From: Clavelina lepadiformis
Lineage: Eukaryota; Chordata; Ascidiacea; Aplousobranchia; Clavelinidae
DNA length: 64,000 bases
Assembly: GCF_947623445.1 (NCBI RefSeq)
Contig: NC_135248.1
Coordinates: 4,898,977 to 4,962,976, forward strand
Direction: 5' to 3'
In this document: one piece after another, positions 1 to 12,786 of the stretch
Numbering within the stretch: position 1 is the first letter of the stretch
How the letters are laid out: each line of letters begins with the position of its first letter
Notes under the pieces: model-generated
What the model saw: the letters and a program-made list of their open reading frames with translations, nothing else
Databases searched by the model: none
Told to the model about the DNA's origin: nothing
Made by a program: the position numbers and the translations under genes

Positions 1-186
1 ACACTGAAAGAACAAATCCTGCCTTTAAACCACTATTATAGTTTATCCTATATTATATTTGAACTCAAAATCTGATCGTATATATGTGGCGTTGACTCAG
101 GATTAAAAACATCATGAAATTCTATATAGCCTACAAACGCAACTTATTAAAATTTTAATTAATTCTTTCTGGTATGGTGGCTTTAA
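1..186. repeat. Inverted repeat segment 'a' (left copy)
   Basis: This segment reappears inverted at 11,658-11,836 with scattered substitutions and small indels. Both copies contain the reverse or forward form of a stretch running from 'acactgaaag' to 'ggtggcttta'. Together with segments b and c it shows that the DNA around gene A was duplicated in inverted orientation. The segment meets the window edge, so it may extend further left. No coding content was seen. Confidence 0.85.
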
Positions 187-317
187 AGAGATGTTAAAGG
201 TCTTGCAAAAGCCGTCTTTATGATCTTCTCCAATTCCAATGCGTATAAGATGGAAGCTTTCCGACTTTAAACATCCATAATGAAATACCGATGGAAGGAC
301 GAGACCAACATAGACTA

Positions 318-556
318 CTACGCTTTTTCGTCAGCCTTGAGAGCTTTCGCATGTGCGCTGAATGCGGTCAAGAATACGTCAAAATTTTCCCCGGTCAAAT
401 ATCGAAGTAGATTCAGGACTGTACACTGAAAGCCGTAATACAGCGTTGTTGCTCCTGGCGCGCTCGCCAATTTGGTAACGGATAAGTCTGTAGTACACTG
501 CCAGGTTTTTATTGAGGTAACGGCTGCCGCAACAACCGAGTTTCCTTCAATCACTA
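318..556 (-). CDS. Candidate 3'-terminal exon, unknown protein
   Basis: On the minus strand an open frame of about 78 codons runs from a plausible acceptor (TTCTTGCAG, exon beginning near 556) to a TAG stop at 318. The translation is balanced rather than low-complexity and ends LKADEKA; it includes GENFDVFLTAFSAHAKAL. I do not recognise the family. It could be the last exon of a gene lying between here and gene A, or a chance open frame. No matching upstream exon was found between 560 and 1,400. It lies outside the duplicated segments a and b. Confidence 0.25.
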
Positions 557-1415
557 CTGCAAGAACTCACAAGGTCACTCCCACCATTTAACAAAACGGG
601 AACAAGGAATGGAACGTTAACTATTGGCTATCCACTAAAATACTTGTTCAGGAGATACAACTGACAAAACGTCAGTACCCCAGCCGGTCACATCTGGCAA
701 TCCATCATATCAACGTCGGTAACCCTTCCCATTCTAGCATGTAGCACGCGGATCTAATCAACCGAGGGGTCAACGAAATCAGAGTGACGGCCTTAGGCCC
801 AAGCAAATAACACTTGCGTGCGAGCAAAGACACAGAAACACAAGGGAAATCAACTCACAAAAGTAAAAAATATATAGGCGAGAAATAAAATAATACGAAG
901 GAAGCAAAACGGTATAGGGTCTAACCTTATTTTCAAAACAACGAAAAGCGCAGTAAACTGATACTGTGAAACTCACAGTTACATAAGTAACTAGTCAGAC
1001 AGTAAACGCAAATTGAAATAAGAAAAATATATCGTTACAGTGGTCATGAAAAGTAAAACGTTTTTAACATTACTGAAAGTATAGTAAATAAAATTAACCA
1101 CAGCCATTACACTTTGCGAACAAGTTTGCATCGTCGATGCTCATATCATTATGTAACAGCATATATGCCTTGTTGACAACAGTGAGAAATTAATGCCATT
1201 ACAACAACAATAACGCATTAAATTGACCAATTTCAAGACTTGCAGCAATACGAAGCAAAGGCAAAAGCTAGAGCAAAAAGGTGAATATTATTTCCAAATC
1301 GTTGCGAGTTTGCTCTGCAATGCATGTTGTTGATTGCATTGGCTTTCCAACTTCCAGCGCAGTTAGTTAAAATGTTTGTGCGTCCGATTACGACATTTTT
1401 ATAACGGTGAAGTGC
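557..1415. other. No recognisable gene
   Basis: AT-rich sequence with frequent stops in all frames. I see no splice-supported exon, RNA gene or transposon end here. Confidence 0.5.
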
Positions 1416-1419
1416 TGTA

Positions 1420-1817
1420 GAATAATGTTAACGTAAATATAGATTTACTGCTTTGTGCATACAAACGAAGGCTTCGGAAAAACTTTGCCAAGCATTCCAA
1501 AGCTGAATACTTATGATCATAAGCATTTAAGAAAAAATAAACTTGGAACGAAGATTCTGCCTCTTATATCTTGCTGATCTTTCCAAACTTTCTCTAGGGC
1601 TGGTGTTTATTCTGCGATAAATCTCGAACGTATTCCAAGACCCGCCCAACCAATTCAATATTGGGCCAAGATAAAATTCCCGCCAAACTTTTACACACAA
1701 TTCTATTTTTATCACTTTTTTTATCTGTAAGTGATTTCAAACTGCATTAAAATCTGTAGACCTATAATCGTCGTGGTCTTATGCATCGTTTGTACTTCGA
1801 AGTATAAAGGTTATACG

Positions 1818-1854
<37 letters not shown>

Positions 1855-1860
1855 TACTTG
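1420..1860. repeat. Inverted repeat segment 'b' (left copy)
   Basis: The segment is repeated inverted at about 9,032-9,455. Both copies carry the same (ACT/AGT)n microsatellite followed by a unique stretch with the words 'ttggttgggcgggtcttg' and 'accagccctagagaaag' in the right copy. Divergence is low, with single-base changes and a shorter microsatellite in the right copy. The open frame on the minus strand at 1,527-1,715 is not convincing as a gene. Confidence 0.85.
1817..1854 (+). repeat. (ACT)n microsatellite
   Basis: About a dozen ACT trinucleotides in a row. The inverted copy at 9,034-9,058 has roughly seven, so the tract changed length after the duplication. Confidence 0.95.
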
Positions 1861-3065
1861 AGTCGTTGCAGAAAATTCTAATAATCCTAGTTGTTCAAAC
1901 GTTTAATCCAAAAATGTTTCAATAAACCAAACACACAGAAGTAAATATTTCAAATCAGTCACTGCTCCATAGAGCTGTATAGGAATCACGTGCCAATTAA
2001 CTGACAAAGGCAACCGAGTGGGTGAAAAACATTAAAACACAAACTAATCAAACCCGTCGCAAAGAATATAGGCCTAAAGTCTACAGAGGCCGAACAATGC
2101 GAGGTTCTATAAAGGAAAATAGACTACTACATAATTAGATAATTAGGTTTCATAAGCGGGATTGGTTGGAGTACGGCTAATATTCTATGCCTTCCACCGC
2201 CAAATTAACAAAACAAAATAATTTCGTATAAGCAATAGCCAACAAAATTATAATTCATATTGCAGAACTTTATGGATTTTTTGACAAACCAAAAGTACCG
2301 TACACCACAAACACAAAAAAACATCGTCTGCAACACTGAAACATACTGTATATATAGACTGCAGCATATTTATACGTATATATTCAGGAACATGCTTATA
2401 ATGTCGTATTGGTTTTGGAATTGACTTTGAGCTTTTATTGAAATTTGTGTCGTTACACATCGACGTTTCTTCACTTTGGTGTGGCATAAAACCATATAAT
2501 ATTTTGACGGCCAACAGGATCAATATTTGTATGTTGACGGCGGCTGCTTTAGCGAAATCTTAGGATTTTACTGTTAATATTTGCACTTTAACTATATATG
2601 CGACGATGACTTCATATGTACTTTAAATTGTAGATCTAATTCCACTTACAAATGATTTAAAATAAAATAAACTTTTATTTCGAATTAGCAAGTCGGCGTT
2701 CCATATTAAACACACAGTGGAATTATTCAAACTACAGTTTAAAAAAGATATATTGTAGTATTGCGATTGGACGTATAGAAACGGGTTATGTAGTTTCCTG
2801 AATTAATTATTATATGCCTCCCGAGCTAATACATCGGATTCTGAATATTGTTAATGTGGTTTGGTAAATATTTTATTTTTAAAGAGTTGGACCATTAAAC
2901 AACTCTTGTAAAGTTGTGTTGTACATTTCCATGCAGTTCTTCGATGTTGGGTGGATAAACAAAAGAAAGTTTTCTACAAACACAGCCAAGACAGTGATCA
3001 GTGAAAGTGCACAAAATCAATCATATTGCTTTTCTTCTGTTCTTTTACTTATACCGGTCTTTAAT
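1861..3065. other. No recognisable gene
   Basis: AT-rich intergenic DNA. Open frames on both strands are short and lack coding character. The end nearest 3,066 leads into duplicated segment c. Confidence 0.5.
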
Positions 3066-4985
3066 AAAGAAACTTTGCAAAATATCTATCTTTTTTGTTG
3101 CTCTGCTTCTTCATTTCATGTCGTTGACAATTCCTCTGACAACACCACCTTACTTTTTAATTGGTTGATCAAACGTATTTTACTTTCAAATAAGTGAACA
3201 ATTTGGCAAAACCAAAATAAGCCTCGAATTTTAAATCGCAATTAAAACATTTGAAATCGCAAATAAGCGGCCAAAGCAAAGTTAACAGATTAGTTATCGG
3301 TATAAACGTTTACTCTAGTTTGGTAATTCAAAGTTATTTTTAGGCTTTTTCTTCGGGTTTTACACTTTACGTCATCCAGCGTTGCCTTTGACCTTGCCAA
3401 GTCTCATCCGGACTTTCCCCCGTCTTCAGTTTTTGGATAAGGTAACCAAAATCTTCATCGTCACTAGTCACCTGAAAAACATGCTTTTGTGTAGTCGTAT
3501 TTACTTTAATAAGGGAACACATTTCACCTTTAACATGAACGCCATGCAAATTATAACACTTTAAATACTTTGTTATTGGTATGTAAGTATCTTGTAATGG
3601 TTTACCTTATTAAAAGGATAAGGATCGTTCTTTTTACATTGGCCGGGATATGCAGTTCCAGATGCGGTCTCGGCTTCGGTATCTTCACCTAAAATGATAA
3701 CTTTTAAGTCGACCATGGTTCACAATTTTCCGGTAAATGTTATTTCTGTATATATCGGATGGATATTACAACAAAAATGTTGTTATTTTATTGTTGGACT
3801 AGGTCCCGTTCACTTCAAAGTCAATAATCCAACGGATTTATTCCAACTTAACTCGTTCATTTATAGGCCGGTACCTTGAAAAAACATTATAACCACTATA
3901 CTTAAGTAAACTAGCTCTAAGTGAAAGTGATCTATATTTGAATAATTGCATAATATCAGATATTCGGTCATAAGATTTGGTGTGTGAGGCGTAACCGAAA
4001 AAGCGTTGTTAAATCCGGTGATTGTTCCACTATGGTTAAGCACTAGTTGGTTATTCATCAACAACTAAGTCTACAAATAAACTGATGATTTATAAAATTA
4101 TACTGTACAATACCTTCTGGCACTATCTGTGCCACCATCATCATGCCTTCATCCTCGTGATTGAGAAGATGACAGTGAATGACAACAACGCCGACGTACT
4201 TGTGCGCCATAAAACGAATCTAATTAAAAAAAGAAACGATTAGACATAGAAATTACACAAATTTGTTGACCTATTACGGAAAACTCACCGTAATATTACT
4301 CATGGGTGGGATAAGCAAAACATCATGAAAAGTACCGGCGTCGCTGTAACCTAATGTACCTTTTCCTCCAGCTTTCCAGCGTTGATCATGCCCGAGGTAT
4401 TTCAATGGGTCATCTGATTTCTTAATTCCATCTGTGCCTATAGTATACAAAATGTATTACAAACCATGTAAAATCTTTAAATGTGATCATAAACTATACA
4501 GAAAGCTTTATTAAGGTTTCAAATCGACAGTAATGAGAAAGGCTTTAAACATTTTGGCCCTGTTAAACATAAAGATTAATAAAAAAGTTTATTTCTAAAA
4601 GTTTGAATTGGATCTCATTGATACTGTCTGCGTCTCAGTTCCAAAGCTACGCCATTTAGCATTAAATTACCTGTATACAATTCGTGTTGATGGAAGCACA
4701 CTGAACCATCTTGGGCGTAAAGCGCCATTGGATTCGGGCTGCTTGCTGATGTTTCCGTATATGGACCCGTATAAGGATTGTAGCTTATCACCTATCGTAG
4801 ATGAAAATTAAGCTAGTTACCTTCACTGTGTATTGCCGTATAGACGTTCATTGTTTTACTAGCTTTATTAAAACTGCATAACGCAAGCCGTTTCCTGATC
4901 GATTAAATTTTAATAACGCATTGTTTTAATCATTAAAACAATGCGTTACAAAATTACCTGGAAATGATTGACGTGAATATGAATT
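3066..4985. repeat. Inverted repeat segment 'c' (left copy, 3' part of gene A)
   Basis: The 3' flank and last six exons of gene A are present again, inverted, at about 9,497-10,795. The right copy is shorter, mainly because a block corresponding to the end of exon 12, intron 12, exon 13 and most of intron 13 is missing. Identity is high in both exons and introns, which points to a recent duplication. Confidence 0.85.
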
Positions 4986-7900
4986 GGGTGACTGGTCACA
5001 TGATCGGTATTGACAAAATACCATTCCTGTACAGTGCCAAGATGAGCTTTAAATCTAGTTGAAAAAACCAAAGTACTGCTTAAAGTTTTTTTACAGACAA
5101 AACGCATTAATTCTTTTAAATACACAAAATGTGATGTTTTCATTACTTTTCAAATGTGCAGAATTGTACAGTAGCCTACCTATAGTAAGTCGGAGATTTG
5201 AAGATTTCTCTGTTCAGTCTCGTCCATGGATTGAGTTCAATCACAAATCTTCCCGTAACCTGTATAAATACTAAGGTCTATAAAATCATAAAACTACAAG
5301 AAAACAGTTACAAAGCATATGCCTAAGTTTTAAATCTAATTTCTTTTCAGAAATACCTTTAAAAACTTAAAGCAAACAAAATTATTTTACCTCTTCTTGG
5401 GATAGTTGTCGAAAGTCGCCAATAAAATGCTGCCTTGCTGGTAACTTTGTGCGTATAAAAGTCTTCTTTGCAGTTCCCGTAACGACAAGTTTCAAAAGCG
5501 TTCCGTTCCAACGTTGAACAGGTCCCATAGACATGTTGTCTTCGTACAACGCAACAGATTGTAGCTGTAACAATTGCTACTGTTGTCATGTTGTCATTAA
5601 CTTTGTCTAAGCTAACGAGCTAACTTGTAAAAAAGTCCTATAAAAGTGATTAGTGACTGGATTACTATAAGCTTGCATCTAAAATCAACAGGCTCACTCC
5701 TTCAGTTTAAAAATAATTTGCAAAGCTTATGTGGCACGGACAAACCTGATGAAATGATCAGTTTATTGCCAAAGTTGTCAAAGGGTTGGATAGAAACGGT
5801 CCAAGCCAACTTAGGATCTTTTGCGATCTAAGTCAACCAGTACAATGTACATGAAGGATGCAATCCAACTACCTTGTATGTTCCAGGAGTGTTGCACACG
5901 ACCAGCCAATCAGCACGAGCAGATGGAACGAGCAGTGTTCTTTTGTGTTTCTGAAACCTTGCTTTGTCAAGGTATATTCCGTCTTGAGCAATTTCCCTGA
6001 CTTGGCATCCTTTTGCTTTAGCACCGGAAGTGTCCGTAATTGTTAGCTCGAGTGACGCACTTCCGCCGGCATTGACCAGCCTTGAAGAAAGTAATAAATA
6101 TTTTGGGTCCGTTTATTGAGATATTGTTTTGATTATCTGGGTAAATAGTCACGGTAAAATGTGTAAGTAGTTATATTCATTATGCTGGACAATATAAGAC
6201 GAAACACGCAGTACCTGAATCGTTTTATTTGACCGCTCGCAAGAGTGTAAGTAGGCCACAGTTTTCCATTGGTCGTAAAGTATTCGATGCCGGCGTTTTT
6301 GTCAGATAGCCAGTCCTCTAATGTTCTGCTTTCGCCAAATAAACGAAATTGTCGATGCCTGCACAAGTAATTTCAGTATAACTCAACGAAATGCAGTATT
6401 TCGAACTTAAAGGGTTGTATGGTGACAGAAAAGAAGTTGAGTCAAGGTACCTGAATCCATCGTAGTCTTCCATCTCTTCTTGCTGATGTACAAAACCGCG
6501 GAAACCGTTGTTTACGAACATCATTGTTGGTTGAAACACAAGTCTCACTTCGTGATGACAATTGTTTGGGCACGAGACATCCAGGAGATGCTGAGGAGTT
6601 ATGGAGGGGTCAGGATCATCTTCCACGATGATCATGCCCGCCATCCCGCTATGTACCTATCACAAAAAAATATTCCCGAAATTTATTTGGTTATCATGTT
6701 CAGTGTTATAGTTTCCTAATTATTTCCGCCAAAGAAAATTATTACCTTTTGTTTGTTTGTCTGTTAACAGCATCGCTCGAGTATGTTGTTATAGGTGCAG
6801 TGGCCGTGCTAGTTGTTACCAGCGATTATTACGCTGATTATGTTTGAGCATGTTTTAAGCCCACACACCTTGTACTGTTCATTGGCGCGTGCTAGTAGCA
6901 ACTGGCTTTGAATTTTCGTCCCCACCGCGCTTTTAACGAAAAATAAAATGATTGAATGATTTAGTATCGCTTTTACCTGCTATCGTATTTTAATCAAGTT
7001 TTCAAGGTGTATTGTCTATTCTATATGATACAAGTAAAAAATGATTAAATTTTGGGAAATAAGTTTAAATTAAAAAAACCGTTACTGAAACTAATCTCAG
7101 GTCATGCTTACCCTTGCTGTGAGAGAAAAAACATACGTGTCGCGTGTATAGTAGATTTTTGTGCAACATGTGATTAGTAAACTCAATACAAATTTGGTCG
7201 GCTACAAATATTAAAAGTTTTTAAGATATATAAAAACGTCAACTTTCTACCTGTCCATCATTCGGTTTTGTTGGTGTTAGCGTAACATACCGCATTGCTG
7301 CAATTATGAACCAGCACGCTTCTTAATAGGTCATACGAAAGAGTCATCTCAAACGATCCTAGGCCGCTTTTGAATGCAAATTGCAGCAGCCAGCAAGTAA
7401 CTATTGAACGTTAATATTTAAAAGCGACTCTATCTTTATATCATCAAATTTACTCTAAATACCTCATCATGAGAGAATGGAGGTATGTTTGCAAAACACT
7501 GTGGTTAATTTACATTCGAAACTTTATTCCAATTACCTGTTAAACGTTGACATAACGAAGGAAAGTATAAACGAATTGCCGTGAAAAACATGCTGTATTA
7601 TGACAAATACAACATAAAAGCATTTTATTTCTTTGGCGGAGGCACACACTTTCTGAGTGCTTTTCAAATTATGTTTTACATTTTAGCGATAATAACAAAT
7701 TAAAAGAACCTGAAACAAAGTGCTGCCGTGTAGGTGAGGATGATACCAGTAGGTCCCGGCCGGGTGATCCTCGTCTATTTGGTAGTAGTAGTTGTAGTTC
7801 TTTCCAGGTCCCACATGAACGAAGACATTATCTTGAGGTTCCTGTGGTAAGCATCAAATGCATTACAACGTATACTCCTGTATGTACAACTTAATATACG

Positions 7901-8752
7901 TTTCAAATAACTTACCCAAAATATGCGAGCCTAAAAGTAAATTATATACACACAAACTGTATTCATAGGTTTGTTTAAGTTGTGATAATGTCACCCCATG
8001 AGGGCATCCCTCAAATTTACCTCTCCGCTGATGTGAAGACCGTGTGTGTGAAGGTTAGTGCTGTTAGGAAACCTAAACCCGTTAAAGGGAAGCACTTTCT
8101 GTGTGAGCTCCAAGTTATTAACCTACAAATGATAGAGAATAAAAGTTTTCTTAAACAAGCACAAGCAACAAAATATAGGCTACGTTAAACAGTAAAACTT
8201 TTACTGTTAGAAATTTGGGTCCTTTTTATGTCACTGGCCTGTGGTTTACTGCATGTTTGCATTCAGCTGCCAGGTGATGCTATAAGAAGTCAAGACTTAC
8301 ATATCATCATTGACTCACCAATTTTAAATTTACGCGGTCACCTTTCCTTATTTTCCAAGTGGGTGCCGGTATTTCTCCATTATACGTTCTTCGTACCATT
8401 GTTAGCCATTCCACTTTAAAGTCTTTCATTTGTACTTGCAATTCCAGATTCAGAGCTCCATTGACGGCGTCATATTCTCTTGGTTCCGAAAAGACTTCTC
8501 CGCCTGAGAAATTATTCACGTCAAAGTTATTACAAATTAACAAGCGTGAAATTGAAGATATTGTTATCCGAGCTAAATTGGTTTTAATGAGGTTCCGTTT
8601 TCAAACTAAAACTTCCCAGAATGAATTAGAGCAAAATATTGCAAAAAAATCTACCACTCACCAATAAACTTGCACGGTTTATTATGTGAACACTCATTTG
8701 AGGACACACATGCAACGACAAAACAAATACTTGCAATAGCAATGATTTTCAT
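3367..8752 (-). CDS. Multicopper oxidase (laccase-like), gene A, 15 exons
   Basis: Complete gene, 660 codons plus stop. Exons (minus, 5' to 3'): 8752-8662, 8503-8319, 8122-8021, 7841-7710, 6656-6451, 6358-6215, 6080-5873, 5564-5391, 5259-5180, 5054-4958, 4791-4671, 4437-4289, 4219-4114, 3688-3606, 3471-3367. Every junction has GT-AG and all phases join. The start is chosen because it gives a signal peptide (MKIIAIASICFVVACVSS). Copper ligands are all present: HTHGLH (about residues 117-122), YHPHLHG (H160, H162, H164), HPIHIH (H463, H466, H468) and HCHLLNHEDEGM (H578, C579, H580, H584, axial M589). This is the three-cupredoxin plan of laccases and ferroxidases: four one-electron oxidations coupled to reduction of O2 to water. 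The C-terminus is hydrophilic (ends QRWMT), so a soluble secreted enzyme is inferred. The substrate is not evident. Confidence 0.93.
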
Positions 8753-9031
8753 CACTGTTTTGTAATAACCGTTCTATACTACTTTGAACTAAAATTGCAA
8801 AAGCAAGTAATGCCTTAAAGGAAGATGGGCAAAAGTACGCAACATTTTTAACTTTTTTCAACGCTCAGCTGTTTCAAATTTTGCTCACACCAGCATCAGC
8901 TCACTATTTAAATGTAAGCGTTTAACCAGTTTATGAAAGAAATTTGCCTAAAATCGTGTTTTCCATCAGTGCGCGAGAAGGACGCATCTCCACTATCCTG
9001 GCAAGCAGTAATATAGCAGTACAGCAGTAGT

Positions 9032-9455
9032 AATATTAGTAGTAGTAGTAGTAGTAGTATAACCTTTATACTTCAAAGTACAAACGATGCGTAAGACCAC
9101 GGCGCTTATAGGTCTACAGATTTTAAAGCAGTTTGAAATCACTTACAGATAAAAAAAAAGTGATAAAAATATAATTGTGTGTTAAATTTTGGCGGGAATT
9201 TTATCTTGGCCCAATATTGGATTGGTTGGGCGGGTCTTGAAATACGTTCGAGATTTATCGCAGAATAAACACCAGCCCTAGAGAAAGTTTGGAAAGATCA
9301 GCAAGATATAAGAGGCAGAATTTTCATTCGAAGTTTATTTTTTCTTAAATACTTATGGTCATAAGTATTCAGCTTTGGAATGCGTGGGAAAGTTTTCTGA
9401 AGCCTTCGTTTGTATGCACAACGCAGTAAACCTATATTTATGTTGACATTAACGT
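9032..9455. repeat. Inverted repeat segment 'b' (right copy)
   Basis: Reverse complement of 1,420-1,860 with substitutions and a shorter AGT tract. It sits directly before segment c on this side, whereas on the left side about 1.2 kb separates b from c. Confidence 0.85.
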
Positions 9456-9496
9456 TTAAAATTAATGTTGACATTAAAGACATTGACATTTACGTG

Positions 9497-10795
9497 ATAT
9501 TCACGTCAATCATTTCCAGGTAATTTTGTAACAGATTGTTTTAACCGATCCGGAAACGGCTTGGGTTATGCAGTTTTAACAAAACTAGTAAAACAATGAA
9601 CGTCTATACGGCAATACACAGTGAAGGTAGCTAGCTTTATTTTCATCTACAATAGGTGATAAGCTACAATCCTTATACGGGTCCATATACAGAAACATCA
9701 GCTAGCAGCCTGAATCCAATGGCGCTTTACGCCCAAGATGGTTCAGTGTGCTTCCATCAACACGAATTGTATACAGGTAATTTAATGCTAAATGGCGTAG
9801 CTTTGGAATTGAGACGCAGACAGTATCAATGAGATCAAATTCGAACTTTTACAAATAAACTTTTTTATTAATCTATATGTTAAATAGAGCCAAAATGCTT
9901 AACCTTTCTCATTACTGTCGATTTGAAGCCTTAATAAAGCTTTCTGTATAGTTTATGAGCATATTTAAAGATTTTACATGTTTTGTAATGCATTTTGTAT
10001 ACCATAGGCACTGATGGAATTAAGAGATCAGATGACCCCTTGAAATACCTCGGGCATGATCAACGCTGGAAAGCTGGAGGAAAAGGTACATTAGGTTACA
10101 GCGACGCGGGCACTTTTCATGATGTTTGAACCATGGTCGACTTAAAAGTTATAATTTTAGATGAAGATACCGAAGCCGAGACCGCATCTGGAACTGCATA
10201 TCCCGGCCAATGTAAAAAGAACGATCCTTATCGTTTTAATAAGGTAAACCATTACAAGATACTTACATACCAATAACAAAGTATTTAAAGTGTTATAATT
10301 TGCATGGCTTTCATGTTAAAGGTTAAATGCGTTCCCTTATTAAAGTAAATACAACTACACAAAAGCATGTTTTTCAGGTGACTAGTGGCGATGAAGATTT
10401 TGGTTACCTTATCCAAAAAACTGAAGACGGGGGAAAGTCCGGATGAAACTTGGCAAGGTCAAAGGCAACGCTGGATGACGTAAAGTGCAAAACCCGAAGA
10501 AAAAGCCTAAAAATAACTTTGAAATGCTTAACTATAGAAAAAGTTTATACCGATAGCTAGTCTGTTAATTTTGTTTTGACCGCTTATTTGCAAATTTCAA
10601 ATGTTTTAATTCCGATTTAAAATTCGAGGCTTATTTTGGTTTTGCCAAATTGTTCACTTATTTCAAAGTAAAATACGTTTGATCAACCAATTAATAAGTA
10701 AGGTGGTGTTGTCAGAGGAATTGTCAACGACATGAAATGAAGAAGCAGAGCAACAAAAAAGATAGATATTTTGCAAAGTTTCTTTCTGAAAGACT
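9497..10795. repeat. Inverted repeat segment 'c' (right copy)
   Basis: Reverse complement of the 3' part and 3' flank of gene A (3,066-4,985) with one large internal deletion. It begins inside the exon-10 motif (near 'tattcacgtc') and runs past the gene's stop into the shared 3' flank. Confidence 0.85.
9505..10483 (+). pseudogene. Truncated inverted copy of gene A exons 10(end)-15
   Basis: The plus strand carries the end of exon 10 (HVNHFQ, donor kept), an intact exon 11 (9,656-9,776, 121 nt as in gene A), most of exon 12 (10,008-10,126), exon 14 (10,161-10,243) and exon 15 (10,378-10,483). Exon 12 breaks off after FHDV and is fused to intron-13 sequence, giving an immediate TGA. Exon 13 with its HCH-type copper motif is absent. 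Exon 15 is one base longer than in gene A, shifting its frame. There is no 5' half and no promoter of its own. This is a dead fragment of a recent inverted duplication. Confidence 0.85.
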
Positions 10796-11560
10796 TGTGT
10801 AAGTAAAAGAAAAGAAGAAAACAAGTAGAAACAAAGCTAACCATTTCCAATCTTCTTCTAACAAAAACTTAACGCAATGGTTTTTTGATCAGTGCAGTCC
10901 ATGAACGCGAATGAAGAAGAAGAAAGCCATATTCAAAATAGGCTGCACCACAGTATGCGAAAAATAAATTGCTTCGCTTCTTATCATGTGCTCATACACT
11001 TCGGCCGGGTTTTGCACTTTCTTGGTTAAATTGTGTATATGTATTGTGTAATTGCTATAACGGTTGGGCGGTGAGGTGTGAAGCATACTTGCTTGGGCTC
11101 AGTTATAGGCCAGACATCATGTGATGTTGTCCGGAATGTTATGTGAGAGTTTCACAACCAGTTCGTCTCTTTTGTTTTATCCTTTTCGAAACTATCCGTT
11201 TTCAATTCTTTTGAATTTTGGTCATTTATCTTAACATTCCAAACAACATCACAACATCAGCTTCAGTTGTTGTCTATGCCCCATTCGGCGGTTGCTTTTC
11301 GATAATCTTGATTAGCATTGTTAGTTGCGTAAACAGCTCTTTTCTTGTAAAACATTATACGGTCAGTTCTTAACACTAACAACTGCTGCATGCAGACTTT
11401 TAACAGTTAGTCTTAAGTGAAAGACAATTAGTAATTTTTAAGAATTTTTTATTGATTTTATGCTGCCAAGCAATGTACAGTGTTTGTAGAATATAATATA
11501 AATAGACTTATTTATTAGACTTACTTATTTATACCTTTCATACATTAATTTTGCCTTATT
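10796..11560. other. No recognisable gene
   Basis: AT-rich DNA between duplicated segments c and a. Short open frames only, and no splice-supported exon or transposon end was seen. Confidence 0.5.
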
Positions 11561-11655
11561 TTTAGTTGTACTTGTGTACATACTGCAAGGGGGTCGTCAG
11601 GTCATCTTGAGTTGCTAAGAGTGACGCCGTACGAAAAAGGTTGAAAACCACGGTA
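11560..11655 (-). mobile_element. hAT-type DNA transposon end (fragment)
   Basis: Read on the minus strand it starts CCGTGGTTTTCAACC followed by TTTTTCG and a GACCCCC-containing stretch. This is the usual look of hAT (Charlie-like) termini of the CAGTGGTTCTCAACC type. The other end was not found, so this is a scrap. It abuts duplicated segment a, so it may mark the breakpoint. Confidence 0.55.
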
Positions 11656-11657
11656 TT

Positions 11658-11836
11658 AAAGCCACCATACCTGAAAGAATTAATTAAAATTTTTGTAAGT
11701 TACATTTGTGTATAGAATTTCATGATGTGTTTAATCCTGAGTCAACGCCACATATAAACGATCAGATTTTGAGTTCAAATATAATATAGGACAAACTATA
11801 ATAGTGCTTTAAAGGCAGCATTTGTTCTTTCAGTGT
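11658..11836. repeat. Inverted repeat segment 'a' (right copy)
   Basis: Reverse complement of 1-186. The order on this side is b, c, a, whereas a simple inversion of the left side would give c, b, a. Confidence 0.85.
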
Positions 11837-12786
11837 GGAAAAGTTTGTTGGAATTTAAACATTGAAGCTACTGCATCAATATAGGCTATCGACGTATTCA
11901 CTTAACGAGGTAAAAGTATATGCACAAGTGTCGCATCTTTTTTTATTTGTCGTCACAGTTTGTTATGTATATATAGGAAATAATTAAAATCTTTCATGCA
12001 AATGAAGAAATAAATCTGGAAGTAGAAACAACTCGTTTCGTAAATTTGCTTATAAGACTTTGCCGGAAATCATCTTCAATCATCTTATCTCAAAGTACGC
12101 GGTGTTTCATTTCGTTATGGGATACTGTCTTATACAACTATGTAGAATATACACTCGGTCATAATTATACAACGTCGTACAGCAAGGCTATGATACTCGT
12201 TGTAAATCCAAGTATCAGTTTTTTCCGAGAGCTTGGTCAACACAAAAATTATTTGCAAGCTTAACGTTTACTAATAGTTCGTTCGATTGAGCTTAAATAA
12301 AAGTGAAATCTTCTCGCGAAAATGTCTGTTTGAACACAACTATTAAGAGATCCTAAAAGTAAACACAATGTTATGTATCTTGCAACCATAAGGTGAAAAA
12401 TAAAATGCAAATCAAAGTACCAAGTATAAGCAAAACATTATCTGCAGAACCATTATCAATAATGTTTATTAAATCATCTTGTTTTAAACAAACTGTACTA
12501 GATCAGAGTAAGTAAGAAATCAATGAAGTTCAACAAAAATACACTACACGTAACTGTATATAGTATTCTCAAACCCACACAATTGCAAATAATGGCATTG
12601 GACACAATGTTTATACACACTCCCCTTAATGCGACTGATTCCAGCAGAATTCCCCAGTTGCAAATCCCACTGGTTTCCGTCATTTACTGCGATATAATTT
12701 ATTGTTCATGTGTTCGTGCTCGGTTTCGGGCTCGCACAAGCTTTAAATTCGAAAGCTCGGGTTTGCACGAGAACAAGTTTTTCACA
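11837..12786. other. No recognisable gene
   Basis: AT-rich DNA between the gene A repeat cluster and the left arm of the large inverted repeat. Open frames near 12,046 and 12,523 are short and lack coding character. Confidence 0.5.

Noticed and set aside
1817-1854. Poly-Thr protein from the (ACT)n tract
   Set aside because: The frame is a microsatellite translation; the inverted copy has a different repeat number and no conserved frame.
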